64,000 nt of DNA from Bacilli bacterium (GTDB taxonomy: Bacteria > Bacillota_I > Bacilli_A > RF39 > UBA660). The stretch is from contig JAFUTO010000010.1 of assembly GCA_017484205.1 (NCBI GenBank), positions 1-64,000 of the forward strand. The letters run 5' to 3'. The notes beneath the pieces were generated by a model. It worked only from the letters and a program-made list of their open reading frames with translations. It ran no database searches and was not told where the DNA came from. Shown here in pieces: positions 51,349 to 59,875 of this stretch (positions are counted from its first letter, which is position 1; every line of letters starts with the position of its first letter). The position numbers were made by a program, and so were the translations under genes.

Positions 51349-52062
51349 TCATCTATTTAAGCAATAATTAAACAACTCTTCATGAGTATATTTCTTGTTT
51401 TTAACAATGTTATATTTATCATTGCATTTTATAACATCATAGAATGGTGTGTCATAATAGATAACATCTCCTAAATCACTTCCAACATAAGTTGATGTTT
51501 CTCTAAACATTGGTGCCTCATTATTATTTTTTACATTAACATAATCTGTAAAAAATAATATACCCAATGTTCCAATAAAAATTAATAATATTAAAAGTAA
51601 TCTTATGTAGTATTTTATATGTCTTGTTAGCTTTGATATACCTATGACAAATATCATTACACCAAAGACAGAGTATATAGATCCCCAACTACTCTCACTT
51701 GGGAATATCATAATTGCAGAAATTGATATAAATAATCCAAAAATAACTAATAATAAGCCTATTACGTTACCATATTTATTAATTCTTTTAGTTGAATAAT
51801 CAATGGTGTTAACAATATTTTCCTCAAATCTTTCTTGATATTTATCTTTACTTATTTTTTCACCACTCATCAAATCATTTATAGTGATTCCTAATTCATC
51901 ACATAATGGTTTAAATAGTGATAAATCTGGCATATTTCTACCATTCTCCCAATTACCAACTGACTTATCAGTTACTCCTAATTTTTCAGCTAGTTCTGCT
52001 TGTGTCATTTTTTTATTTTTACGACATTCAGCAATAAATTTTCCAATACGTTCTTGATTCAT
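51349..52062 (-). CDS. XRE-family regulator with membrane domain
   Basis: The 237-residue protein has an HTH (MTQAELAEKLGVTDKSVGNWENG split across helices; about 19-42), a conserved LCDELGITINDLMSGEKI continuation, three membrane helices (about 97-175) and an extracytoplasmic C-terminus (TSTYVGSDLGDVIYYDTPFYDV) that could sense a ligand. GAAGGGAGA precedes the ATG, nearly identical to the RBS region of its downstream paralogue, which suggests duplication. Confidence 0.85.
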   Translation of the reverse strand: MNQERIGKFIAECRKNKKMTQAELAEKLGVTDKSVGNWENGRNMPDLSLFKPLCDELGITINDLMSGEKISKDKYQERFEENIVNTIDYSTKRINKYGNVIGLLLVIFGLFISISAIMIFPSESSWGSIYSVFGVMIFVIGISKLTRHIKYYIRLLLILLIFIGTLGILFFTDYVNVKNNNEAPMFRETSTYVGSDLGDVIYYDTPFYDVIKCNDKYNIVKNKKYTHEELFNYCLNR

Positions 52063-52211
52063 AAATTTTCTCCCTTCATACTAAAATCCTATACCTTTAT
52101 TATTTGATTTAACAGGAAATAAATCTAGGGTTTCTAAATTTAATAAACCGGAAAACAAATTTCTATATATATTTTACCATATAAATCGCAAATATCTTAA
52201 TTATAAAAGTT

Positions 52212-52246
52212 AAAAAAATCCCCAAGAAATATTAGATTCTTGAGGA
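52212..52246 (-). terminator. Terminator
   Basis: CAAGAA...TTCTTG stem flanked by TCC/GGA, U-run TTTTTTT on the minus strand; ends the 52315-52848 gene at a distance of about 70 bases. Confidence 0.75.
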
Positions 52247-52314
52247 TAACATTATTTACCATTTAATTCATTCATATTACAATTTTATTATTTTCTAATT
52301 TAAGTGTGTAAATT

Positions 52315-52848
52315 TTATCGTTGATGATAACTTTCATATACATTTAGTTCTTTAAAAAATAATACTAATTTATCCATATCAATATATTTATCATAATCAT
52401 TTAAATTTTTAATTTTATCAAGAGTAGATATGATTATTTCTTTAGCTTCATCAAGCGATAAATTCCCACCATCAACATTAGAATAGGACATGACTCCTAT
52501 AGTACTATGATTTAAATTATGAATGTATTTTAAAACATAATATTGTTTATCTTTATAATCAATTGTAATAATGTATTCATACATTAAATCATCTATTATT
52601 TCTAATGTTCTTAACTTAGTTATGTCATCAGAGTTAGAAATAGTATAATGATTATTATTTAGGTTAATTTCATACATTGTTTGAACCGGATAAGAACAAG
52701 TAAATAAATCATCACCATCTCTTATTAATCCGAGCATTTGATTTCTTTTCTCAATTCCTTTCCTTGCCATTTCTACCTCATACGTATTTGCGGCTTTTTC
52801 TATCTCATAAATAATAATGTCATTTTCTTTTTTTATATTAATAGCCAT
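52315..52848 (-). CDS. Hypothetical protein (177 aa)
   Basis: A soluble protein without recognised motifs. It appears alpha/beta with a central run of antiparallel strands (TMYEINLNNNHYTISN, YEYIITIDYKDKQYYVLKYI) and a C-terminal helix pair (LSLDEAKEIIISTLDKIKN). AGGTGAT precedes the ATG. The frame after its stop shows a further 16 codons of plausible coding in another register, discussed among the rejected items. Confidence 0.6.
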   Translation of the reverse strand: MAINIKKENDIIIYEIEKAANTYEVEMARKGIEKRNQMLGLIRDGDDLFTCSYPVQTMYEINLNNNHYTISNSDDITKLRTLEIIDDLMYEYIITIDYKDKQYYVLKYIHNLNHSTIGVMSYSNVDGGNLSLDEAKEIIISTLDKIKNLNDYDKYIDMDKLVLFFKELNVYESYHQR

Positions 52849-52922
52849 TAAATATCACCTAACTATATTTTACTATAAAATTTTACAAAAAAACAAAATT
52901 TCATGTAAAAATACTTAAAAAA

Positions 52923-54014
52923 TTATTTAGCTTTTAATTTGTGTATGTTTTCTATAAATGCATTTGAATACTTATACCATTTAAATATAGACTTTTTTCT
53001 TTCAATATATTTTTCCAATTCTTCTTGACTATAATTTGAATTATTATTTTTAAATCTTTCAATTGTTCTTTTATAACACGTATCAATACAAGTCCTAATA
53101 ACTATTAATGTACCCTTTAATAAATTTATATCTTTAATACAATGAAACTGTGCACAATCTATTACCAATATTTTATTATATTTTTTACAATAATCTAATA
53201 TTTCCTTATAAATTAAGTCAAAGTCATCGCCACAATTAGGCAATGTTTTATATTTTTTTCTAAAATATTGTCCTAGTTCTTTATTAATACCTTTACTTTC
53301 ATTAAATCTACTTTCTGAAAAAATATCATCAGTATCAATTATTAGGTATTCATTATTATTAAAATGTTTTTTAGCATAAGTTGATTTCCCAGAACCACTT
53401 TGTCCAGTTAAGTTGATAATTTTATCATTAGTTAAAAGTTTAATATATGGTTCTTTATCAACATATAAACTTATATCCACAGGACTTTGTATTTCTTTTA
53501 AAACATTATAAATTTCTTGAGTACTATCATAAGCTAAATTTTCAGCACCTGCATAATTTACAAATTCTTCTAATATTTCATCTATATTATCTAAATTAAC
53601 TCGATCTTTAATAATATATTTAACTATTTCTATTCTATTTTTCCAAATTAGTGTCATTAAGCATTGGGCAAGTATTTTATTTGATAAATTGCTCTTTTTA
53701 TATAAATCTAAAACAATGTCATCAGTAATTTCTCTTGGATTTGTAACAATTATTTTATTTGCTCTATAAATACCTTTTATATTATCTACAAAAATAACTT
53801 CTGCATCGTCAGGAATAATTACATCGTAGATAGTATCTCCTCTATGTAACCATCTTAATATTTTATCTTCAGTTCCAAAATTAAATCCTCCCATTTCTTC
53901 TGGATCTAAACTGTTAGGATTCCATTCTTTTGCCACATTTATTTCATCTAATTTATATTCAAAAACACCGGCATTGGACTTTAATCCATCCATTACTCGT
54001 ACATATTTACTCAT
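52923..54014 (-). CDS. P-loop kinase-like protein with DUF7666-like N-terminus
   Basis: The 363-residue protein has an N-terminal domain (about 1-100: KYVRVMDGLKSNAGVFEYK, DTIYDVIIPDDAEVIFVD) of a kind often seen in hypothetical proteins of this group, a helical middle (100-190) and a C-terminal P-loop NTPase: Walker A NLTGQSGSGKSTYAKKHF (about 206-223), DTDDIF after strand two and a lid-like Arg region (RTCIDTCYKRTIERF). It looks like a nucleotide- or polynucleotide-kinase; zeta-type toxins share this outline, but no antitoxin is evident. Confidence 0.7.
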   Translation of the reverse strand: MSKYVRVMDGLKSNAGVFEYKLDEINVAKEWNPNSLDPEEMGGFNFGTEDKILRWLHRGDTIYDVIIPDDAEVIFVDNIKGIYRANKIIVTNPREITDDIVLDLYKKSNLSNKILAQCLMTLIWKNRIEIVKYIIKDRVNLDNIDEILEEFVNYAGAENLAYDSTQEIYNVLKEIQSPVDISLYVDKEPYIKLLTNDKIINLTGQSGSGKSTYAKKHFNNNEYLIIDTDDIFSESRFNESKGINKELGQYFRKKYKTLPNCGDDFDLIYKEILDYCKKYNKILVIDCAQFHCIKDINLLKGTLIVIRTCIDTCYKRTIERFKNNNSNYSQEELEKYIERKKSIFKWYKYSNAFIENIHKLKAK

Positions 54015-54091
54015 TAAATCACGTACCCTTCACATACAATTTTACCACATTTTCTATTCTTTGATTATAAACTTAGCTATAATAGTTCATC

Positions 54092-54118
54092 AAAAAAGAT
54101 TCTTGTATCAAGAATCTT
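54092..54118 (-). terminator. Terminator after secA
   Basis: Perfect stem AAGATTCTTG/CAAGAATCTT with two-base loop and TTTTTTG on the minus strand. Confidence 0.87.
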
Positions 54119-54152
54119 ATATATTTTGTTTTCATTAATTTCCCTTTAAAGC

Positions 54153-56648
54153 CTATTTACCATGACATTGTTTGTATTTCTTCCCACTTCCACATGGGCA
54201 TGGGTCATTTCTTCCAACTTTCTTTTCAGCACGTTTAGGTTTTTGTTTAGCGTTATTCTTGCTACTATCTTCAACAGCATTACCTTTTGCTACTTGTTTT
54301 CTTTCTTGATTTTGTCTAACTTCAGCTTTAAGTAAGAAAGTAGTTATTTCTTTATCAATAACATCTAACATATCATTAAACATGTTGAAACCTTCTTTTT
54401 GATAAGCTCTTAACGGATCTTCTTGTGCATAACTTCTTAAATGAATGCCTTCCCTTAAAGTATCCATCGCATTGATTTCTTCCATCCAGTGCATATCTAT
54501 AACTCTTAATGATATTGCTTTTTCAAAATCATCAACCATTTCTTTAGGTAATGGATTAATTTTAGTTTCATATTCATCAACTAAGTGTTCATAAATAACA
54601 TTAGAAACATCTGCTTCTTTCATTACCTTAAAATCATCTAATGATAAAGGTTTCTTTAGAAGTTGATTAATAGCTTCCAATATTTCATTTAAGTTTTGAC
54701 CTGTTAATTTATTGCTTTCATCTATATGGTCGTATACTAATGCTTCTACGTAATCTTTGAATGTTCTTAATACAGTTTCATGAATAGAAGCATTATCTAA
54801 TATTTCATTTCTTCTATCATAAATAGTCATTCTTTGAGTATTTATAACATCATCATATTGTAATAATGTTTTACGCATATCAAAGTTATTACCTTCAACT
54901 CTTTTTTGAGCTTGTTCAATAGAATTTGATAACATTTTATTTCTAATAGACATGTCGCCATCAAATCCAACTTTAGCAAGTATATCTTTAGCCCTATCAG
55001 CGCCATATCTTACCATTAATTCATCTTCAAATGATACACAGAATTGTGAAGCACCTGGGTCCCCTTGACGACCTGCACGACCTCTTAATTGGTTATCAAT
55101 ACGTCTAGATTCATGTCTCTCAGTACCTAATACGAATAAACCACCAAGTTCTGCTACTCCTTCACCTAATTTAATATCGGTACCACGACCTGCCATGTTA
55201 GTCGCGATAGTTACAGCACCCATTTCACCTGCTTTAGCAATTATTTCAGCTTCTCTAGCATTGTTCTTAGCGTTTAATACTTCATGAGGAATTTTAGCTG
55301 CCTTTAGTTTTTTACTTAATAATTCACTAGTTTCTACAGCTACTGTACCAACTAAAACTGGTTGTCCTTTAGAGTGTCTTTCTTTTATTTCTTCTACTAT
55401 AGCTCTATATTTACCTTCAGCATTAGCAAATAATAAATCTCCAAAATCTTCTCTAATTACTGGTTTATTAGTAGGTATTTGAATAACATACATATTATAA
55501 ATATCTCTAAATTCTTCTTCTTCAGTCTTAGCAGTACCAGTCATACCTGATAATTTCTTATACATTCTAAAGAAATTTTGGAAAGTAATAGTAGCTAAAG
55601 TCTTAGTTTCTTCATTTATTTTAACGCCTTCTTTAGCTTCAATTGCTTGATGTAATCCATCTGAATATTGTCTTCCTTGCATAAGTCTACCAGTAAATGG
55701 ATCTACTATGATAACAGCACCATCTTGAACTACATAATCAAAGTCCTTTTTCATACCATAATTAGCTTTTAATGCTTGGTTGATAAAATGTACTAAGGTA
55801 GCATTGCCAATATCAAATAAATTAGTTAAATTAAATGCTTTTTCAGCTTTGGCCGTACCAATTTCATCCAATGATACAGATTTAGTCTTTTCATCGTATA
55901 TATATCCATTATTTTCTTTTAATGATTTAACAAATGTATCTGTTTGAATATATAAATTAGCTGATTGCATAAATCCACCAGATATAATTAATGGAGTTCT
56001 TGCTTCATCTATTAAAGCAGAGTCAACTTCATCGATGATTGCAAAGTTAAGACCTCTTTGAACTCTATCTTCAGCTTTAACAACCATATTATCTCTTAGA
56101 TAATCAAAACCAACTTCATTGTTTGTAGTATATAAAATATCACAATTATATGCGTTCTGTTTTTCCTTAACATTTAATTCTCTAGCATTAACACCAACTG
56201 TAATGCCTAAGAATTCATATATTTTACCCATCCATTCAGCATTTCTTGTAGTTAAGTAGTCATTAACTGTTATAACATGAACTCCTTCACCAGTTAAAGC
56301 ATTTAAATAAGCAGGTAAAGTTGTAACTAAAGTTTTACCTTCTCCTGTTTTTAATTCAGCTATATTACCATAATGAATAGCAATACCACCTAATAACTGT
56401 GAATAGTAAGGTTTTTCTCCTATAGTTCTCCACGCGACTTCTCTTACAGTTGCATATGCCTCAACTAAAATATCATCTAGAGTTTCACCACTAGCTAATC
56501 TCTTTCTAAACTCAGGTGTTTTAGCTTTTAACTCATCATCTGATAATTTAGACATTTCACTATCTAAAGCATCTATCTTATCAGCTATTTTTTTAAATCT
56601 TTCTAATTCTTTATATTCATGGTCAATTAATTTTTTAAATATTCCCAT
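54153..56648 (-). CDS. secA: Preprotein translocase ATPase SecA
   Basis: The 831-residue motor of the Sec pathway. Walker A KTGEGKT (100-106) follows the GGIAIHYGNIAEL block; DEVDSALIDEARTPLIISG, split here, is the Walker B/DEAD region; GTDIKLGEGV and LRGRAGRQGDPG form motif VI. It ends with the zinc-binding NDPCPCGSGKKYKQCHGK that contacts SecB or ribosomes. AAAGGATGG supports the ATG at 56648. The gene order hpf-secA is conserved in Bacillota; prfB, usual next in line, is absent and a terminator follows instead. Confidence 0.98.
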   Translation of the reverse strand: MGIFKKLIDHEYKELERFKKIADKIDALDSEMSKLSDDELKAKTPEFRKRLASGETLDDILVEAYATVREVAWRTIGEKPYYSQLLGGIAIHYGNIAELKTGEGKTLVTTLPAYLNALTGEGVHVITVNDYLTTRNAEWMGKIYEFLGITVGVNARELNVKEKQNAYNCDILYTTNNEVGFDYLRDNMVVKAEDRVQRGLNFAIIDEVDSALIDEARTPLIISGGFMQSANLYIQTDTFVKSLKENNGYIYDEKTKSVSLDEIGTAKAEKAFNLTNLFDIGNATLVHFINQALKANYGMKKDFDYVVQDGAVIIVDPFTGRLMQGRQYSDGLHQAIEAKEGVKINEETKTLATITFQNFFRMYKKLSGMTGTAKTEEEEFRDIYNMYVIQIPTNKPVIREDFGDLLFANAEGKYRAIVEEIKERHSKGQPVLVGTVAVETSELLSKKLKAAKIPHEVLNAKNNAREAEIIAKAGEMGAVTIATNMAGRGTDIKLGEGVAELGGLFVLGTERHESRRIDNQLRGRAGRQGDPGASQFCVSFEDELMVRYGADRAKDILAKVGFDGDMSIRNKMLSNSIEQAQKRVEGNNFDMRKTLLQYDDVINTQRMTIYDRRNEILDNASIHETVLRTFKDYVEALVYDHIDESNKLTGQNLNEILEAINQLLKKPLSLDDFKVMKEADVSNVIYEHLVDEYETKINPLPKEMVDDFEKAISLRVIDMHWMEEINAMDTLREGIHLRSYAQEDPLRAYQKEGFNMFNDMLDVIDKEITTFLLKAEVRQNQERKQVAKGNAVEDSSKNNAKQKPKRAEKKVGRNDPCPCGSGKKYKQCHGK

Positions 56649-56706
56649 ATTATGCCATCCTTTCATCGTTCCATAATATTGTACCACAAAATAATACTAA
56701 TTTAAA

Positions 56707-56729
56707 GAAAAAAGGCTTTAAAAGCCTTA
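56707..56729 (-). terminator. Terminator between hpf and secA
   Basis: AAGGCTTT/AAAGCCTT stem with one-base loop and TTTTTTC on the minus strand, so hpf is largely a separate unit. Confidence 0.83.
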
Positions 56730-57254
56730 TTTTGTATCAATTATTCCGTAATTACCATCTTTTCTTCTATAGATAACTGATGTAGTATGGTTATCTATAT
56801 TTTCAAATACGAAGAATTCATGTCCTAATAAGTTCATTTGAAGTATTGCTTCTTCTTCACTCATAGGTTTATTATCTATCTCTTTTCTCTTAACTATCTT
56901 ATTAGAATCAGTTTCTTCTTTTGCAACCTCAAAATCAATAAAACCATATTCTACAGTTTTTACTTTCTTTTTGATTCTTGTTTTATTCTTTCTAATTTGT
57001 CTTTCTAGTTTGTCTGCAACTAAATCAATTGCTGCATATAAATCACTATTTGCTTCCTCATTTCTAAGAATAGCTTTCTTCATAGGGATAGTGACTTCTA
57101 CTATTTGATCTAGTCCCCTAACTCTAACAACTACATTAGCTGTTATGGCATCTGGATCTTCTAAATATTTATCCAATTTGCCGATTTTTTCTTGTATGTA
57201 ATTCTTGATTGATGGCGTAACTTTAACTCTACTGCCATGGATATTGAATTTCAT
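56727..57254 (-). CDS. hpf: Long-form ribosome hibernation-promoting factor
   Basis: The 175-residue protein has the N-terminal ribosome-binding HPF domain (about 1-100: FNIHGSRVKVTPSIKNYIQE and LRNEEANSDLYAAIDLVADKLERQI in parts) and the C-terminal dimerisation domain (about 118-175: KPMSEEEAILQMNLLGHEFFVF). Long HPF links two 70S ribosomes into inactive 100S dimers in starvation. GGAGG supports the ATG at 57254. It lies directly upstream of secA, the usual order. Confidence 0.97.
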   Translation of the reverse strand: MKFNIHGSRVKVTPSIKNYIQEKIGKLDKYLEDPDAITANVVVRVRGLDQIVEVTIPMKKAILRNEEANSDLYAAIDLVADKLERQIRKNKTRIKKKVKTVEYGFIDFEVAKEETDSNKIVKRKEIDNKPMSEEEAILQMNLLGHEFFVFENIDNHTTSVIYRRKDGNYGIIDTK

Positions 57255-57304
57255 AATATCGTTCCTCCTAAGCATATTATAACATACTTTTTAAAAAATC
57301 AAAC

Positions 57305-57338
57305 AAAAAAGTAATTGTTATAGCTATTAACAATTACT
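57305..57338 (-). terminator. Terminator after csp
   Basis: Stem AGTAATTGTTA/TAACAATTACT with TTTTTTG on the minus strand. Confidence 0.87.
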
Positions 57339-57346
57339 CGCCTAAA

Positions 57347-57562
57347 TTAAACTAAAGCGGCTTTAATTTCAATGACATTCTTAGCTTGTAAGCCTTTGTC
57401 TGTTTGGACAAGCTCGAACTCTACATATTGGCCTTCTACTAAAGTTCGATATCCACTAGACAAAATTGATGAATAATGAACAAAGATATCTTCGTTGTCT
57501 TTATATTCAATAAAACCATAGCCTTTGTCATTATTAAACCACTTAACTTTTCCTTTTAACAT
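57347..57562 (-). CDS. csp: Cold-shock protein
   Basis: A 71-residue single cold-shock domain with both nucleic-acid-binding motifs: RNP1 KGYGFIEY (about 13-20) and RNP2 DIFVHYS (about 25-31), after the KVKWFNNDKG start. It melts RNA secondary structure. AGAAGGGAG precedes the ATG. The 5' leader is unusual: it holds a GC-rich hairpin and a 14-codon frame (57593-57637). Confidence 0.97.
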   Translation of the reverse strand: MLKGKVKWFNNDKGYGFIEYKDNEDIFVHYSSILSSGYRTLVEGQYVEFELVQTDKGLQAKNVIEIKAALV

Positions 57563-57592
57563 TCTAAACGCTCCCTTCTTATTCTGTACAAC

Positions 57593-57637
57593 TTAAACCG
57601 TAATCCACACTTCGTCGTCCGGCCCGACAATATCCAT
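57593..57637 (-). promoter_or_regulatory. GC-rich structured leader of csp with possible 14-codon leader ORF
   Basis: Between the csp ribosome binding site and its likely promoter lies a segment far richer in G/C than anything but RNA genes. TTGTCG/CGACGA arms (57630-57625 and 57617-57612) can pair around GGCCGGA. The same stretch reads MDIVGPDDEVWITV then stop, with only a weak GTGG upstream. I favour a structured RNA, perhaps a temperature- or Csp-responsive element, over a peptide; the two are not exclusive. Confidence 0.5.
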
Positions 57638-57785
57638 TCTACCACTATCATAAAAAATGTATACCTCTTTTGCGTCAAAAGCCTTTTTTATGTTATGAAA
57701 TATTATCTATGTTAACAAAAAGAAAATTTTTAGCCTTTTCACACAATAAAATTGGGATTTGATACAAATGATATTTCATTCTTTA

Positions 57786-57803
57786 AAGTTTAATTATAAA
57801 CTT
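57786..57803 (+). repeat. Inverted repeat in the agrB leader
   Basis: AAGTTTA/TAAACTT with ATTA between, eight bases upstream of the agrB Shine-Dalgarno. The arms match those of the hairpin upstream of agrA (60653-60672). It may be a hairpin near the ribosome binding site or a protein-binding site. Confidence 0.55.
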
Positions 57804-57821
57804 ATTGTTGGGAGGATACCT

Positions 57822-58436
57822 ATGAAGAAGTTTGTTATTAATGGTATTGTTGATTATATAGTTAAAAATAAGCCTTGCTCTAAGGAAGACGAAGAAGTAA
57901 TTAGATATGGGATTTCAAACCTATACTTACAAATATCTAAAATAATAGTTATTACTGCTATAGCCATTATTTTGAAACTGTTTGTGCCATACCTAATCTT
58001 TACTATTATTTATAATATTATAAGAATGCCATCATTTGGAATCCATGCAAAAAAAAGTTATCAATGTTGGATTTCATCAATAATCTTATTTATAGGGATT
58101 CCATTCCTAATGACTATTTTAGATATTAATATATATTTAAAGATAACTATATCAATTATATCAATAATATATATTACTATTTATAGTCCAGCAGATACAG
58201 AAAAAAGACCTATTGTATCTACTAAAAGAAGGCTATTTTATAAATATGCCTCTGCAATTTTAAGTATTATCTACGCATTTTCGTGTTTATTTATAAAGGA
58301 CCAAATAGTATCAAATGCATTACTATTTAGTCTAGTTTTACAAAGCGTTATTATAAGCCCGTTCACATATAAAATATTTGGACAGCCTTATAATAATTAT
58401 AAAGAATATTTAAGGAAGGAGGCTTTAGAATGTTAG
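57822..58436 (+). CDS. agrB: AgrB, autoinducing-peptide processing membrane peptidase
   Basis: The 204-residue protein has five to six membrane segments and the AgrB active-site segment RMPSFGIHAKKSYQCWISS, with His75 and Cys82 spaced by seven residues as in Staphylococcus AgrB. YSPADTEKRPIVS matches the conserved APADTENKP motif. The family GG before the His is reduced to FG. AgrB cuts the C-terminal tail from AgrD and forms the thiolactone. GGGAGGAT supports the ATG at 57822; its stop overlaps the agrD start. Confidence 0.95.
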   Translation: MKKFVINGIVDYIVKNKPCSKEDEEVIRYGISNLYLQISKIIVITAIAIILKLFVPYLIFTIIYNIIRMPSFGIHAKKSYQCWISSIILFIGIPFLMTILDINIYLKITISIISIIYITIYSPADTEKRPIVSTKRRLFYKYASAILSIIYAFSCLFIKDQIVSNALLFSLVLQSVIISPFTYKIFGQPYNNYKEYLRKEALEC

Positions 58437-58543
58437 CTGGAATCTTAGGATTTTTAGGTAAAGCTTTTGGTGTTGCTGGTGCAAATATGTGCATGATTTT
58501 CTATCTTGATGAAGCAGAATGTCCAAAAAGTTTAATTAAATAA
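58430..58543 (+). CDS. agrD: AgrD, cyclic autoinducing-peptide precursor (37 aa)
   Basis: Directly after AAGGAGG inside the end of agrB. Three parts fit AgrD: an amphipathic leader (MLAGILGFLGKAFGVAGAN, 1-19), the peptide core with Cys21 followed by Met-Ile-Phe-Tyr, and a recognition tail LDEAECPKSLIK that aligns with the DEPEVPKEL tail of staphylococcal AgrD. The predicted thiolactone joins Cys21 to the carboxyl of Tyr25, ring CMIFY, with an exocyclic N-terminal tail of unknown length (Asn-Met at least). A second Cys (31) lies in the tail. The seven-base overlap with agrB implies coupled translation. Confidence 0.93.
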   Translation: MLAGILGFLGKAFGVAGANMCMIFYLDEAECPKSLIK

Positions 58544-58570
58544 AAAATGTAGATTAACTACATTTTTTTA
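58542..58570. terminator. Bidirectional terminator between agrD and agrC
   Basis: AAAAATGTAG/CTACATTTTT stem with U-runs on both strands between the two converging halves of the agr locus. Confidence 0.87.
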
Positions 58571-59875
58571 TTTTATCTTAATATATAAGTATTGAGTAAA
58601 TACATTATTTATTTTTTCAGTTTCATTTCTTAATATATTAGAATTATTATTAATAGTATTTTTAACAATAGATAATCCATAACCATGATTACCACCTTTA
58701 GTAGAATAACCCATACCATATATTCCTGTAAGATCAATATCTTTATCACATATATTTGATATTGCTATTTCAATCTCATCATTTATTTTACTAAACTCTA
58801 TTAATACTTGTTTCTTCTTATACGAACTAACTTCATCGATGGCATTATCAATAAATACATTTAATATATTACATACATCCAATACCAAATTACTAGACAT
58901 ATTAGCAAAATCTTTAGAATGAATTTTTCTATCCATATTAATATCAAAACTGATATTCTTATTTCTCATCAGTAACAATTTTGAATATATAACTGCTCTT
59001 ATACTGTCAATTGGTATTCTTTGAACTATATTATAGATACTACTATCGTCTTTTTCCTTATTATCAATAAGTTCATCTATATATTCCCTAGTTTTCTTAT
59101 CTTTAACCATATTCCTTATAAGTAATAATTGATTTTTATTTTCATGATTTGATATTCTATATTGATTTAACATTTCCTCATATTCACTTAGATTTTCCAA
59201 AGACAAACTATATTTACCCTTAATATTCTCATATTTATTGGAAGTATTAAGTATTACTATTAAAACGAAAGTATATAAAAGAAACAGTAAAATAATTGTT
59301 ATAAATAAGACTTTTTTATTTAAATAATACAAGAAATAGGCAGCATAAAACAATATATTTACAATTAAAAAGAAAAATACCACCACAATAGCTATATGCT
59401 GTTTAGATAAATAAACTGTAGAATTTGATATCAATTTATATACTTTTTTATTAATTTTCAAATTTGAAATACCAATCATAATTAATGGTATAACAATATT
59501 AGAAAATATTGTACCAATAACTGAATGATTCCATTCTACTAAATTAACATTTTGATTTACCAATAAATAAATGATCCCATATATAGCCTCAGAAATAATA
59601 CAAACTATTTCTAAATATATAGCATTTATAAGTGAGAGTTTTATAGTGTTTTTAAATATTATAAATGACATTAAAAACAACAAAATCAAAATTACCATTT
59701 GCCTCAAAAATGGTGGAGCATACGCATATGAAACTGCAAATATAACTACTGAAAGAGTAAAATAAAATACATTTTTTGTATTAAACTTTAAACTATTGTT
59801 AATTTTGTTGTATATATGCATAATTGATAAAGTTATAAATACTGCAGATATAACATATGTTATAGTTTCTATCAT
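58568..59875 (-). CDS. agrC: AgrC-type sensor histidine kinase
   Basis: The 435-residue protein has six to seven membrane helices (about 1-212), the sensor half that binds peptide in AgrC, then a HPK10-type kinase. The phosphoacceptor is His244 in ISNHENKNQLLLI (HxxxN), the N box is NVFIDNAIDEVSS (about 342-354) and the G box GYSTKGGNHGYGLSIVKN. Its ATG overlaps the stop of agrA (ATGA), with GGAG upstream, so agrA-agrC are one unit, in the reverse of the usual C-A order. Confidence 0.94.
   Translation of the reverse strand: MIETITYVISAVFITLSIMHIYNKINNSLKFNTKNVFYFTLSVVIFAVSYAYAPPFLRQMVILILLFLMSFIIFKNTIKLSLINAIYLEIVCIISEAIYGIIYLLVNQNVNLVEWNHSVIGTIFSNIVIPLIMIGISNLKINKKVYKLISNSTVYLSKQHIAIVVVFFFLIVNILFYAAYFLYYLNKKVLFITIILLFLLYTFVLIVILNTSNKYENIKGKYSLSLENLSEYEEMLNQYRISNHENKNQLLLIRNMVKDKKTREYIDELIDNKEKDDSSIYNIVQRIPIDSIRAVIYSKLLLMRNKNISFDINMDRKIHSKDFANMSSNLVLDVCNILNVFIDNAIDEVSSYKKKQVLIEFSKINDEIEIAISNICDKDIDLTGIYGMGYSTKGGNHGYGLSIVKNTINNNSNILRNETEKINNVFTQYLYIKIK

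Noticed and set aside
51323-51352. GAGTTTT...AAAACTC inverted repeat between the two XRE genes as a terminator
   Set aside because: The loop is long and no U-run follows on the transcribed strand; it may be nothing more than AT-rich pairing.
52267-52332. Small minus-strand frame MKVIINDKIYTLKLENNKIVI overlapping the end of the 52315-52848 gene
   Set aside because: It looks protein-like but is only 21 residues, has no Shine-Dalgarno and overlaps another gene in a different frame; probably chance.
57689-57714. TATGTTA direct repeats 12 bases apart upstream of agrB as LytTR sites
   Set aside because: They mismatch the LytTR consensus at two positions each, and the 19-base period is not two helical turns.
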